Below, in pieces: positions 1 to 8,997 of a stretch of 64,000 nucleotides of DNA (position 1 is the first letter of the stretch; each line of letters opens with the position of its first letter). A program made the position numbers and the translations under genes. The notes beneath the pieces are model-generated. The model did no database searches. It was not told where the DNA came from and saw only the letters and a program-made list of their open reading frames with translations. This DNA comes from Oryzicola mucosus (lineage in GTDB: Bacteria; Pseudomonadota; Alphaproteobacteria; Rhizobiales; Rhizobiaceae): positions 1-64,000 of the forward strand of contig NZ_JACVVX010000007.1 in the NCBI RefSeq assembly GCF_014534685.1. The letters run 5' to 3'.

Positions 1-543
1 GTTCAGGCGCAGGTCAGTGGTGACGACGGCCGGCAGCTTCAAGGATACCGTCTGCAGGCCGCCGTCGACTTCGCGCGTGACCTTGGCGGTCTCGCCGTCG
101 ATCTCGACCTTGGAGGCGAAGGTGCCCTGTGCCCAGCCGAGCAGGGCTGCGAGCATCTGGCCGGTCTGGTTGCTGTCGTCGTCGATCGCCTGCTTGCCCA
201 GGATCACAAGGCCGGGCTGTTCGGCATCGACCACGCCCTTGAGCACCTTGGCCACGCCCAGCGGCTCGACAAGACCGTCGACCTTGACCAGGATTGCGCG
301 GTCGGCACCCATGGCGAGTGCTGTGCGCAGCGTTTCCTGCGCCTGCTGCACGCCGATGGAGACGACGATGACTTCCTCGGCCTTGCCGGCTTCCTTCAGC
401 CGCAATGCTTCCTCGACGGCGATCTCGTCGAACGGGTTCATCGACATCTTCACATTCGCAAGCTCAACGCCCGAACCGTCCGACTTCACCCGGATCTTCA
501 CGTTGTAATCGACAACCCGCTTAACCGGGACCAAGATTTTCAT
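1..543 (-). CDS. etfB: Electron transfer flavoprotein beta subunit (C-terminus cut by window edge)
   Basis: The reading frame starts at an ATG at 543 and runs open to the left edge, giving 181 of the usual roughly 250 residues. The N-terminus [14 protein letters not shown], the stretch [17 protein letters not shown] and the segment around [12 protein letters not shown] are typical of ETF-beta, which binds AMP and, with ETF-alpha, passes electrons from acyl-CoA dehydrogenases to the membrane quinone pool. It begins 22 bp after the SDR gene and is the last visible gene of an operon that opens with two acyl-CoA dehydrogenases. This suggests an ETF dedicated to the island. An etfA gene is expected just beyond the left edge, but that is inference. 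Confidence 0.93.
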   Translation of the reverse strand, partial: MKILVPVKRVVDYNVKIRVKSDGSGVELANVKMSMNPFDEIAVEEALRLKEAGKAEEVIVVSIGVQQAQETLRTALAMGADRAILVKVDGLVEPLGVAKVLKGVVDAEQPGLVILGKQAIDDDSNQTGQMLAALLGWAQGTFASKVEIDGETAKVTREVDGGLQTVSLKLPAVVTTDLRLN

Positions 544-565
544 GGGTATTTTCCTTGAAACGTCT

Positions 566-1414
566 TCAGCTCTTTTTGCTGGCCTTGAATTCGTCCCAGC
601 GCTCGGGCGTCCAGTCAAAAAGACCGACGACACCGGCACCGCCACCATTCTGAAGGTCGCGACCGCCATCAATGGTTATGCATTCGCCGCTGATGTAGCC
701 CGCCTGATCAGACATTAGGTAGGACACGAGATTGGAGATCTCGACATGGTCGCCGACGCGGCGGAGCGGCACTTCCATCTCTTCCGGCCTCGCCTTCGAG
801 CCTTCTGGATACAGGTTTTCCCAGGCACCCTTGGTCGGGAACAATCCGGGCGAAACTGCGACAGTGCGAATACCGTGCGGGCCCCATTCGACGGCGAGGC
901 TTTTCATCATCGCAAGCACGCCAGCCTTGGCGCTCGCCGAGGGCACCGTGAAAGCGCGACCGGCATTGGCGGCAGCGGAAACGATGCTGAGCACCGTCCC
1001 CGGACGCTTCTCCGCGATCCAGCGCTTGCCGGCGGCGACCGTGCAGTAGAATGTGCCGTGAAGAACGATATTGAGCACCGAATCGATCGCCCGGGGCGAG
1101 AGCGTTTCCGTGCGGGCTATGAAGTTGCCGGCGGCATTGTTGATCAGGCCATCCAGCGGCCCATCCTGCCAGATCGCGTCGAACATGGCCTCGACAGAGA
1201 CCGCGTCGCGCACGTCGCAGATATATGTGGTCACCTTGGCGCCGCTTGCCACGCGAAATTCTTCCGCTGTCGCCTGCAATACTTCGGCCCTTCGGCCGCA
1301 TATCACGATTTCCGCGCCGAGTTTCGCCATACGCGCGCCAAAACTTTTGCCGAGGCCGGAGCCGCCGCCGGTGATTAGGATTTTTTTTCCTTTGAGAAGA
1401 CCGTGTTCAAACAT
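566..1414 (-). CDS. SDR-family 2,4-dienoyl-CoA reductase-like oxidoreductase
   Basis: This 282-residue short-chain dehydrogenase/reductase has the nucleotide-binding motif TGGGSGLGK (residues about 15-23), an NNAAGNF motif near 91, and SASAKAG near 158 where most SDRs have YxxxK. The Ser-x-x-x-Lys form together with VPSASAKAG and the downstream PTKGAW is characteristic of the DECR subgroup (mitochondrial and peroxisomal 2,4-dienoyl-CoA reductases). A role in reducing a conjugated or cyclic dienoyl-CoA with NADPH is therefore likely. It lies 19 bp after the small acyl-CoA dehydrogenase gene and 22 bp before etfB. Its actual substrate is unknown. Confidence 0.85.
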   Translation of the reverse strand: MFEHGLLKGKKILITGGGSGLGKSFGARMAKLGAEIVICGRRAEVLQATAEEFRVASGAKVTTYICDVRDAVSVEAMFDAIWQDGPLDGLINNAAGNFIARTETLSPRAIDSVLNIVLHGTFYCTVAAGKRWIAEKRPGTVLSIVSAAANAGRAFTVPSASAKAGVLAMMKSLAVEWGPHGIRTVAVSPGLFPTKGAWENLYPEGSKARPEEMEVPLRRVGDHVEISNLVSYLMSDQAGYISGECITIDGGRDLQNGGGAGVVGLFDWTPERWDEFKASKKS

Positions 1415-1433
1415 TGGATGCCTCGCTGGTCGA

Positions 1434-2573
1434 TTAGGAATGCCGATCGATCGCGTCTATTAATGAGAGATGATGGTCGACGTCGCCGAACTGACGTTCG
1501 ATGGCTGTCGATCGCTTGAACTGCTGTCCAACGATGTATTCGTCGGTGACTCCGATGCCGCCGGAGAGTTGTACTGCTTGCTGCCCGACGAAATGCAGCG
1601 ATTTGCCGATCTGCACCTTGGCGAAAGACAAAGCGCGGCGACGTTCGCGATCGTCCGGTTCACCCGCCATCATAGCGGCATAGATCGCCATGCTGCGCGC
1701 CTGCTCGGTCGCAACATACATTTCGGCGGCGCGATGTTGCAGCGCCTGGAAACGGGCAAGTGGCCCACCGAACTGGTTGCGGGTCTTGAGATACTCGACG
1801 ACCGTGTGAAGCATGACCTCCATGAGGCCGACCGCCTCGCCGCAGACGGCGGCCAACGCGTCGCTGACGGCGCGATCGAGAACGGCAAAGCCCTCGTCGA
1901 TTGTTCCGACCAGCGCGCTTTCCGGGAGCGTCACTCCGGCAAGGGTCACCGCCGCGTAGCGTGACCCGTCGATGGCGCGATAGGGCTCGACGGTCACTCC
2001 GGCCTGATCTTTCGACACGGCAAAAATCGAGATGCCGCCTTGGTCGCGGATGCCGCCGCCGGTGCGCGCGGTGACGAACAGCGTATCGGCGCTGTCGCCG
2101 GCGATCACGTTGATCTTACGCCCCTCCAGCACGAAGCCGCCGGCGGTACGTCTCACCTTGGTCGAGACATGGGACAGCACGTAACGCGCGCCTTCCTCCT
2201 CATGGGCGAGAGCGAAGAGCCGGCTGCCATCCGCCCCGGCTGCGATCATGTCAGCTCGCGCGCCGAATTCGGCATGGCGGAGTATCCCGCCGCCGAGAAC
2301 GACGCTGCCCAGATAGGGTTCGATCACCAGGCCGCGGCCGAACGATTCCAAGACGATCATGGTGTCCACCATGGTGCCGCCGAAACCACCGAGGTCTTCG
2401 TCAAAGCCAAGGCCCAGCAGGCCGAGTTCGGCGAATTGCCGCCAGTTGTCGCGGCTCCACCCTTCGGGCTCCGCCATGAAGCGCTGACGCGCCTCCTGCG
2501 TGTAGCGCTGGGTCATGAGCCGGTGGACGCTATCCTTCAGCATCGACTGTTCGGATGAGAGGTCAAAATCCAT
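1434..2573 (-). CDS. Acyl-CoA dehydrogenase, small-subunit type
   Basis: This 379-residue protein has the acyl-CoA dehydrogenase fold: an N-terminal helical domain (SSEQSMLKDSV), a LGGFGG turn, a middle beta domain and a C-terminal helical bundle containing TRNQFGGPLARFQALQHR. The usual C-terminal EGT/GGT motif is replaced by KRSTAIERQFGD, as in the small partners of two-gene dehydrogenases such as PimD or the steroid FadE pairs. It follows the large-subunit gene by one base, so the two are probably translated together and form an alpha2-beta2 enzyme. Substrate identity cannot be read from the sequence. Confidence 0.88.
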   Translation of the reverse strand: MDFDLSSEQSMLKDSVHRLMTQRYTQEARQRFMAEPEGWSRDNWRQFAELGLLGLGFDEDLGGFGGTMVDTMIVLESFGRGLVIEPYLGSVVLGGGILRHAEFGARADMIAAGADGSRLFALAHEEEGARYVLSHVSTKVRRTAGGFVLEGRKINVIAGDSADTLFVTARTGGGIRDQGGISIFAVSKDQAGVTVEPYRAIDGSRYAAVTLAGVTLPESALVGTIDEGFAVLDRAVSDALAAVCGEAVGLMEVMLHTVVEYLKTRNQFGGPLARFQALQHRAAEMYVATEQARSMAIYAAMMAGEPDDRERRRALSFAKVQIGKSLHFVGQQAVQLSGGIGVTDEYIVGQQFKRSTAIERQFGDVDHHLSLIDAIDRHS

Positions 2574-2574
2574 G

Positions 2575-3777
2575 TCAGAGGCCGAGGATCGCTTTGGAGA
2601 TGATGTTCTTCTGAATTTCGCTGGCGCCGCCGTAGATGCTGGCTGCGCGTGCGAGGAAGTAGTTGGGGACTGCGCCGAGCACGGCCGTCAGGTCGTCGGC
2701 GGCAAAATCCCGCCAGGGCGCCTTGCCGCCATGGGTATAGGCGAGGCCCAGCGGCCCAGCGACCTCTGCGACGAGTTCGGACGTAGCCTGCTGTGTTTCC
2801 GCGCCGCGCAGCTTAAGGATGGAGGAGGCAGGGTCCGGCTGGCCGTCATTGCGCTTGCGCTGCCGGTCGATGATGCGCAGCGCTGTGATTTCCAACGCCT
2901 TCAGTTCCACCTCGATCTCGATGCAGCGGCGGCGGAAGAAGGGATCGTCTGAGAGCTTTCCCTCTTGGGTCTGCGACAGTTCAGCAAGGCGCTTCGCCCG
3001 GGTCAGGCGTCCCTTCGACAGGCCGACGCGAGCGATGCCCGTCCGCTCGTTTCCGAGTAGGAACTTGGCGTAATCCCAGCCCTTGTTCTCCTCGCCGACG
3101 CGATTTGCGATTGGCACCCGAACATTGTCGAAAAAGACCTCGTTTGTATGGTGCTCGCCATCGATAGTGATGATGGGCCGGACGGTAATGCCAGGTGTTG
3201 CCATGTCGATCAGAACGAACGAGATGCCCTCTTGCTTCTTGCCGGTCGTGTTCGTCCTAACCAGGCAGAACATCCAGTTGGCATCGTGGGCGGTAGAGGT
3301 CCAGATCTTTTGACCGTTGATGACGTAGTCGTCTCCATCCCGAATCGCGGAGGTGCGCAGCGATGCGAGGTCGGAGCCCGCCCCCGGCTCGGAAAAGCCT
3401 TGGCAGAACCAGTAGTCAAGGCTGCGAATCTTCGGCAGGAAATGCGCCTTCTGTTCCTGCGAGCCGAAGGTGTAGACGACGGGACCGACCATATTGATGT
3501 TGAATGAGAGTGGCTCAGGCGCCGGCGCCTGAAGGATTTCTTCCATGAAGATGTAGCGTTGGACGGCGCTCCAGCCCGGACCACCATACTCGACCGGCCA
3601 GTGCGAGGCGGCCCATCCCTTGTCGTTGAGGATGCGCTGCCAGGCGCGCAGATCCGCCGCCTCGTAATAGGCCGAGAGGCCGGCCTTGGCGCGGATCTCA
3701 TCCGGCAGGTTCTGCCGGATGAACGCGCGCACCTCCTCCCGGAAGGAAAGCTCGGCGGGAGTGTAGGAAAGATCCAT
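2575..3777 (-). CDS. Acyl-CoA dehydrogenase, large-subunit type
   Basis: This 400-residue acyl-CoA dehydrogenase resembles PimC-like large subunits. Visible motifs are GWAASHWPVEYGGPGW near 55, FCQGFSEPGAGSDLASLRT near 125, the loop GQKIWTSTAHDA, and C-terminal YGGASEIQKNIISK. The C-terminal Glu of medium-chain enzymes is Gly here, so a base elsewhere is expected; the Glu in LLGNERTGIARVG is a candidate. It is first in an operon with the small subunit, a DECR-like reductase and etfB. The start ATG at 3777 faces a divergent crotonase across a 199-bp promoter region. Confidence 0.9.
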   Translation of the reverse strand: MDLSYTPAELSFREEVRAFIRQNLPDEIRAKAGLSAYYEAADLRAWQRILNDKGWAASHWPVEYGGPGWSAVQRYIFMEEILQAPAPEPLSFNINMVGPVVYTFGSQEQKAHFLPKIRSLDYWFCQGFSEPGAGSDLASLRTSAIRDGDDYVINGQKIWTSTAHDANWMFCLVRTNTTGKKQEGISFVLIDMATPGITVRPIITIDGEHHTNEVFFDNVRVPIANRVGEENKGWDYAKFLLGNERTGIARVGLSKGRLTRAKRLAELSQTQEGKLSDDPFFRRRCIEIEVELKALEITALRIIDRQRKRNDGQPDPASSILKLRGAETQQATSELVAEVAGPLGLAYTHGGKAPWRDFAADDLTAVLGAVPNYFLARAASIYGGASEIQKNIISKAILGL

Positions 3778-3866
3778 CTTGATCGTCGCTCCAACGAATG
3801 GCCTGGACAGCCCTTACCCCTGGCGAAGAGTGCTGGCAAACGGTGCCGCATTGGTGCTTCGGCAAG

Positions 3867-3880
3867 CAACACATATGCGC
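3867..3880. promoter_or_regulatory. CATATG-centred putative operator
   Basis: The element CAACACATATGCGC lies near the middle of the divergent region between the dehydrogenase operon (start 3777) and the crotonase (start 3977). Similar elements occur at mid-positions of other divergent regions of the island (13104, 20614, 25420, 31929, 34613). No binding protein is known; this is a pattern observation. Confidence 0.35.
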
Positions 3881-3976
3881 TTTTGGCCCGTATATAGGCG
3901 GGTGGACGCCTCGGTTTACGCTAAGAACGGCTTAAGGGCTTCCGCCCGCATCCTTAAAAATTCGGAGACTGACAGC

Positions 3977-4789
3977 ATGATCGACGAACGCTATTCACGC
4001 TACAAGCGGCTGACCTTCGATATGCCGGCCGACCGCGTGCTGCGCATCCGCATGAACAATCCAGGCAAGCTCAATGCGGCCGACCAGACCATGCATGGCG
4101 AACTGGGTGAGATCTGGCGCGACATCGATGCCGATTCCGGCGTTTCGGCAGTAATCCTGACCGGCGCAGGGGATGCCTTCTCGGCCGGCGGCGAAATGAG
4201 CATGATCGACGGGATCATGAACGACTTCCAAGTTCGCGCCCAGAACTGGAAGGAAGCCCGCGACATCGTCTACAACATCATCAACTGCTCCAAGCCGATC
4301 GTCAGCGCGATCCGCGGTCCAGCCGTCGGCGCGGGTCTGGTCTGCGGCATGCTCGCCGACATATCGATCGCGGCGAAGACGGCCAAGATCATCGACGGTC
4401 ACACGAAGCTGGGCGTCGCCGCCGGCGACCATGCCGCGATTGTCTGGCCGCTGCTGTGCGGGCTCGCCAAGGCAAAGTACTATCTTCTGCTCTGCGACCC
4501 GCTGTCCGGCGAGGAGGCCGAGCGCATAGGGCTCGTCTCGCTCGCCGTCGATGACGAAGTGTTGGACGAGACCGCGGTGAAAACCGCCACGAAGCTTGCC
4601 AACATGGCGCCGAGCGCTATCCGCTGGACCAAATATTCGCTCAACAACTGGCTTCGCCAAGCGGGGCCGATCTTCGATGCATCGCTGGCACTGGAATTCC
4701 TCGGTTTTACTGGACCCGAGGTACGCGAGGGCGTTGCCGCTTTCACCGAAAAGCGCAAGCCGCAGTTCCCGACACACTCGCCACTCTAA
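3977..4789 (+). CDS. Crotonase-family protein (enoyl-CoA hydratase-like, noncanonical active site)
   Basis: The frame is open from 3779, but the ATG at 3977 gives a normal 270-residue crotonase beginning [12 protein letters not shown]. The oxyanion segment [11 protein letters not shown] and the C-terminal helix are typical. The first catalytic Glu of hydratases (GGGxE) is replaced in GAGLVCGML. At the second Glu position the segment reads [13 protein letters not shown], with His in place of Pro-Glu. It shares this His-plus-GD(G/H) pattern with the crotonases at 21909 and 39074, so isomerase, hydrolase or lyase chemistry is possible. Its end overlaps the convergent IclR gene by 4 bp. Confidence 0.87.
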   Translation: MIDERYSRYKRLTFDMPADRVLRIRMNNPGKLNAADQTMHGELGEIWRDIDADSGVSAVILTGAGDAFSAGGEMSMIDGIMNDFQVRAQNWKEARDIVYNIINCSKPIVSAIRGPAVGAGLVCGMLADISIAAKTAKIIDGHTKLGVAAGDHAAIVWPLLCGLAKAKYYLLLCDPLSGEEAERIGLVSLAVDDEVLDETAVKTATKLANMAPSAIRWTKYSLNNWLRQAGPIFDASLALEFLGFTGPEVREGVAAFTEKRKPQFPTHSPL

Positions 4790-5718
4790 ATTGACGGCGG
4801 TTTGATATTGGCGGGCGTGGCGGCAAATGGCGCAGCGCCCGCTTCAGGTTTAACGGTTTTTCCCGAAGGCGAGGGCGGATTATTCCGCAACGGGTCGTTG
4901 TAGCCGAGCGCACGCGATGCTTTGGCCGCGGCCTCGATGACAAGTCGCGACAGCTTGTCCCTCTCGACCTTGGCACGCATTTCGGGCGCGCCGATGATCA
5001 TGGTAGCGAAAATGGTGCCGTCCTGGTCGAAGATCGGTGCGGCAAAGCCTGCTGCGCCGACAACCGCCTGCCCCATGCTGACGGACAGTCCCGTCAGGCG
5101 GATTTCAGAGAGGATGTCCCTCAAAGTGTCCGCGTCCGTGATGGTGGCATCGGTAAGCGGCTTTAGTTCCGCATTGGCCAGGTAGCTTTCGCGCCAGCTC
5201 TCGTCCTGAAACGCAAGCATGACCCTGCCGCCGGCCGAGGCGTGTAAAGATCGGAGCTCTCCGGCCGGCACCACGTAGCGGATGGCCTGAACGCTCTCGA
5301 TAACATCCTGATACAGGATCATGCCGGCCGCGCGCTCAAGCGTGGCAATGATCACCGTTTCTCCTGATGCGGCCATCAACTGCTCCATGATCGGGCGCAT
5401 AAGATTGGAGAACTTCCGGCTGGCGATGATTGTGGCTGCAAGACCGTAGATCTCGGGCCCAAGGCCGTAGCGGCCGTCCTTGTGTGTCAGGTATCCCTGC
5501 GCGACGAGCGGCCTCAGCAGGGTCAGAAGGCTGCTTTTCGGAGCGCCTAGAGAAATGCTCAGCCGTGCCAGTGTCATGCCTTCCGCCTCGAGCGCGATGA
5601 CGCCGAAGACGCCGAGCAGCCGGTTCATCCAGCGGGGAGAGGGGGTGTCATTCGCCGCTTCAACAGTCTTGCGCAAAGAAATCGCGTCCATGTTAATCAT
5701 CGCAACCCCCGACTGCAT
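4786..5718 (-). CDS. IclR-family transcriptional regulator
   Basis: The protein has an N-terminal winged helix-turn-helix (LLGVFGVIALEAEGMTLARL, then APKSSLLTLLRPLVAQGYL) followed by the IclR effector-binding domain (SGETVIIATLE, ASAGGRVMLAF, VVGAAGFAAPIF). The frame is open to 5805, but that would overlap the divergent crotonase. ATGs at 5718, 5700 and 5691 are better starts; 5700 has a GGGGG sequence just upstream and 5718 a GGGA. From 5718 the protein is 310 residues. It is divergent from the crotonase at 5788 with a short shared promoter and probably controls itself and that gene. The Pro/Ala-rich tail after the effector domain is unusual. Confidence 0.9.
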   Translation of the reverse strand: MQSGVAMINMDAISLRKTVEAANDTPSPRWMNRLLGVFGVIALEAEGMTLARLSISLGAPKSSLLTLLRPLVAQGYLTHKDGRYGLGPEIYGLAATIIASRKFSNLMRPIMEQLMAASGETVIIATLERAAGMILYQDVIESVQAIRYVVPAGELRSLHASAGGRVMLAFQDESWRESYLANAELKPLTDATITDADTLRDILSEIRLTGLSVSMGQAVVGAAGFAAPIFDQDGTIFATMIIGAPEMRAKVERDKLSRLVIEAAAKASRALGYNDPLRNNPPSPSGKTVKPEAGAAPFAATPANIKPPSI

Positions 5719-5787
5719 TGTTGATGTCCCGCGGCGGCTCACGCACAAACAGTTGATAATGTAACATGGTGACGCGGGGAATAGACA

Positions 5788-6573
5788 ATGAGTGACGCTA
5801 TTCAATTGATCAATGTTTCCAGGGAGGGCCGCACAGGGGTGATCGAATTGGCCCGCCCCTCAGTTTTCAATTGCCTTTCCATGGAAGTCCATGCCGCCAT
5901 TCTCGCGGCCTTAAAAGGATTCGAAGCGGACACTTCCATCAGCGCGCTGCTCATATGCGCAGAGGGGAAGAATTTCTGCACCGGCGCCGAACTCGGCGAG
6001 GTCAAGGAGAAGCGGAGGAGTGAGGCGGAGATCGATGCGTTCCTGCGTAGGGGGCATGAAACGCTTCAGGCGCTGGAGGAGAGTCGCCTGCCGGTGGTTT
6101 GCGCCGTGCAGGGGCTATGCCTGGCCGGCGGTATGGAACTGCTGCTTGCCTGTGACGTGGCCTTCGCGGCACAGACTGCGAAATTCGGCGACCAGCATGC
6201 CCAGTTCGGCCTCGTCCCCGGCTGGGGCGCGTCTCAAAGGCTACCGCGGCTGATCGGCCTTCGCCGCGCCATGGACCTGTTCATGAGCGTCCGCTGGATC
6301 GAGGCGGAAAAGGCGGAGCAGTGGGGGCTGGTCAACTATGTCCTCCCGGAAGGCGACCTGCGCTCGGAGGCTCTTGCCTATTGTGCCAAGCTTGCGACGC
6401 GCAATTCGGTAGGCTTGGCCATGATGAAGCGGCTGGCGATCGAAGGTCTCGACATGCCGTTGGCCGACGCGCTGGAATTCGAAATCCGCAATGTCAACGC
6501 TCCGTTGCGATCCGATGCCGTCACGGAAGGCCTCGCCGCGTTCGAAGAAAAGCGTCAGCCGAATTTCGGCTGA
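5788..6573 (+). CDS. Crotonase-family enoyl-CoA hydratase/isomerase
   Basis: This 261-residue crotonase contains GKNFCTGAELGEV (oxyanion loop) and LAGGMELLLACDVAF, where the first catalytic Glu is present. The second catalytic position reads FGDQHAQFGLVPGWG, with His where hydratases have Glu, so simple hydration is uncertain. It is transcribed divergently from an IclR regulator and stands alone, ending in a strong hairpin that overlaps its last codons. Confidence 0.88.
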   Translation: MSDAIQLINVSREGRTGVIELARPSVFNCLSMEVHAAILAALKGFEADTSISALLICAEGKNFCTGAELGEVKEKRRSEAEIDAFLRRGHETLQALEESRLPVVCAVQGLCLAGGMELLLACDVAFAAQTAKFGDQHAQFGLVPGWGASQRLPRLIGLRRAMDLFMSVRWIEAEKAEQWGLVNYVLPEGDLRSEALAYCAKLATRNSVGLAMMKRLAIEGLDMPLADALEFEIRNVNAPLRSDAVTEGLAAFEEKRQPNFG

Positions 6574-6580
6574 CGCTTTT
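6548..6580. terminator. Bidirectional rho-independent terminator overlapping a stop codon
   Basis: AAAGCGTCAGCCGAA and its exact reverse complement flank a single T, with A-runs on one side and T-runs on the other. The 15-bp perfect stem includes the last codons and stop of the crotonase (5788-6573). It also lies 16 bp past the end of the convergent CoA-transferase, so it can end transcription from both sides. Confidence 0.8.
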
Positions 6581-6595
6581 CGGCGTCATGAGACG

Positions 6596-7822
6596 TCAGA
6601 TCACGCCGCGCGATTTCAACTCGTCCTGCTGCGCAGCGTCGAAGCCAAAGCGCTCGAGGATCTCCGCGGTGTGCTCGCCAAGAAGTGGCGGTGCGCGATA
6701 GTCGGTGATAGGCGTTTCGGAAAATTTGAGGGGATTGCCGACGAGGTCAACGGAATCGTTGTGCGGATGGCGGACGGTCACCTTCATCCCGCGCTCTTTG
6801 ATCTGAGGATCGTCGAAGACCTGCTCAAAATTATAGATTGGGCCCGAGGGTACGCCCGCGGCCTCAAGAGCCGGCAGCCATTCTTCCGGCATTTTCTGCA
6901 GGAAGACCTCCTGCAGTTCGGCCGATAGCGCGTCGCGATTGCTGATGCGCGTCCGTCCATCCTTGAAGCGGGGATCGGTCGCCATTTCAGGATGGCCGAT
7001 CGCCTCGCAAAGGCGGCGATACTGGCTGTCATTGCCTGCCGTCAGCATCAGGCCGCCTTCGCGGCATAAGAACATTTGCGACGGCACGCCGCCGTTACCT
7101 TGGGTCCCGCGACGCCCCGGGGGCGTTCCGGAAGACAGGTAGATCTGCACATAGTGGGAGAGAGCGGCGACGGCGGAGTCGAACAGAGACAGATCGACCT
7201 GCTGGCCGATGCCGCCGTTCTGGTCACGGTGGTAGAGAGCCGACACGATGCCGATCACTGCGTTCAGTCCAGTAATAATATCGACGATCGACGGGCCGAC
7301 CTTCATGGGTCCGCCGCCCGGCACGCTGTCTGGATATCCGGTGACACTCATCAGGCCGCTCATGCCTTGAAAAACCGCATCATAGCCGGGACGCTTGCGA
7401 TAGGGGCCGGTTTGGCCAAAGCCGGTAATCGAGCAATAGATCAGCTTTGGATTCAACTTGTGGAGCGTTTCGTAGTCGAGCCCGTAGCGGGCGAGGTCGC
7501 CGAACTTGAAATTCTCGATCAGCACATCGCTTTCCATGACGATCTTGCGGATGATTTCCTGACCTTCAGGCTTCGCCATGTCTACTGTAATAGACATCTT
7601 GCCGCGGTTGCAGGACAGGTGGAAGAAATTCTCGCTGGTCGGATTGCCATCCGCGTCCTTGACGTAGGGCGCACCGTAGTGGCGGGAATCGTCACCGCTT
7701 CCCGGCCGCTCCACCTTAATAACTTCCGCGCCAAGGTCGGCGAGATATTGTGCGGCCCAAGGACCGGCGAGAATGCGCGACAGGTCGAGCACCCGGATGT
7801 TCGAGAGCGGAATATTGGCCAT
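6596..7822 (-). CDS. Class III CoA-transferase (CaiB/BaiF family)
   Basis: This 408-residue protein has the family signature at the N-terminus (IRVLDLSRILAGPWAAQYLADLG) and a candidate catalytic Asp in PSIVDIITG near 185. Class III enzymes move CoA between carboxylic acids through a covalent aspartyl intermediate, so this gene could activate the substrate without ATP or recycle CoA from an end product. It is the last gene of a six-gene operon with three acyl-CoA dehydrogenases, a second CoA-transferase and a MaoC-like protein, 11 bp after the dehydrogenase at 7834. Confidence 0.92.
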   Translation of the reverse strand: MANIPLSNIRVLDLSRILAGPWAAQYLADLGAEVIKVERPGSGDDSRHYGAPYVKDADGNPTSENFFHLSCNRGKMSITVDMAKPEGQEIIRKIVMESDVLIENFKFGDLARYGLDYETLHKLNPKLIYCSITGFGQTGPYRKRPGYDAVFQGMSGLMSVTGYPDSVPGGGPMKVGPSIVDIITGLNAVIGIVSALYHRDQNGGIGQQVDLSLFDSAVAALSHYVQIYLSSGTPPGRRGTQGNGGVPSQMFLCREGGLMLTAGNDSQYRRLCEAIGHPEMATDPRFKDGRTRISNRDALSAELQEVFLQKMPEEWLPALEAAGVPSGPIYNFEQVFDDPQIKERGMKVTVRHPHNDSVDLVGNPLKFSETPITDYRAPPLLGEHTAEILERFGFDAAQQDELKSRGVI

Positions 7823-7833
7823 GGGAACTCCAG

Positions 7834-8997
7834 TCAGGTAGACGGCAGGTTCAGGACGTTACCGGCGACGATGTTTCGCTGGACCTCGTTCGTGCCGCCA
7901 TAGATAGTTGAAGGACGCGCGTTATAGAATGTGGAAAGCGTATCGAACGAGCCGCCCTCAAAGTCCGAGGGGCCATCGATCATGCCGGCGCCTGCTGACA
8001 CTTCCACAATCAGATCGCCGATACGGGAAAACGTCTCAGTCCCCCAGATCTTCAGGATCGAGACGTCGGGGCCGAGCTTTTCGCCATCGCTCACCTGCGC
8101 GGTGAAGCGGCGGTAAAGGCCGTTGAGATCGTCGACATCGAGTTGAAGAGCCGTGAACTTGTCACGAAACACTGGATCGCGGACGCGACCGCTCAGGACT
8201 GCAAGGGTGGAAAGGCGGGAAAGGGCACTCTGAGCAAGTTTCGGGCTGCCCAGGAACAGGCGCTCGAAACTGAGCAAGGCTTTCGCGACGCCCCAGCCCT
8301 TGTTGATCTCGCCGACTATGTTTTCCTTCGGCACGCGGACATCGTCGAAAAAGACTTCGCAGAACTCCTCGTGGCCCGAGAGGGTGCGCATAGGGCGAAC
8401 CGTGATACCCGGCGTAGTCATGTCAACCAACAGGAAACTGATGCCTTCCTGTTTGCGAGCCATCTTGTCGGTGCGTACCAGCATGAACATGTGCGTTCCA
8501 TCCTGGGCTAGCGTCGACCAGGTTTTCTGGCCGTTGACCACGAAATGATCGCCATCGAGCACAGCCTCCGTACGCAGGCTAGCAAGGTCAGACCCCGCGT
8601 TAGGCTCGGAATAGCCCTGGCACCAGATCTCCTCGCCTGTCAAAATCTTCGGTAAGTAACGCAGTCGTTGTTCATCAGTGCCCTGCTGGATCAGCAGCGG
8701 ACCGACCATGATAATACCGTGGTCGGGGACCCGGGCGACGCCATAGGCCTCCTGCTCCTCGATGAAGACGACGAGCTTGCCTGGCTCTAGGCCCATGCCG
8801 CCGTATCTTGTCGGCCATGACGGCGCCACCCAACCGTGCTGCGAGAGCGTGTCGTACCAGCCACGCATGTCGGACAATCGTCGCCGGCTTGGTGAATAGC
8901 GAAGGTGTTCGGGATAATGTGTGGTGAAGAAGGTTCGCACAACCTTGCGGAAGTCGTCGTCGGAAAGGGCGTTCCAGTCCTGTGCGGGAGCGCTCAT
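7834..8997 (-). CDS. Acyl-CoA dehydrogenase, large-subunit type (second pair)
   Basis: This 387-residue dehydrogenase carries GWVAPSWPTRYGGMG, CQGYSEPNAGSDLASLRT, GQKTWSTLAQDG and the C-terminal IYGGTNEVQRNIVA. As in the enzyme at 2575, the C-terminal Glu is replaced by Gly; the Glu in ALLSFERLFLG is the candidate base. It overlaps the preceding small-subunit-like gene by 4 bp (8994-8997), a sign of translational coupling and of a hetero-oligomer. Confidence 0.9.
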   Translation of the reverse strand: MSAPAQDWNALSDDDFRKVVRTFFTTHYPEHLRYSPSRRRLSDMRGWYDTLSQHGWVAPSWPTRYGGMGLEPGKLVVFIEEQEAYGVARVPDHGIIMVGPLLIQQGTDEQRLRYLPKILTGEEIWCQGYSEPNAGSDLASLRTEAVLDGDHFVVNGQKTWSTLAQDGTHMFMLVRTDKMARKQEGISFLLVDMTTPGITVRPMRTLSGHEEFCEVFFDDVRVPKENIVGEINKGWGVAKALLSFERLFLGSPKLAQSALSRLSTLAVLSGRVRDPVFRDKFTALQLDVDDLNGLYRRFTAQVSDGEKLGPDVSILKIWGTETFSRIGDLIVEVSAGAGMIDGPSDFEGGSFDTLSTFYNARPSTIYGGTNEVQRNIVAGNVLNLPST

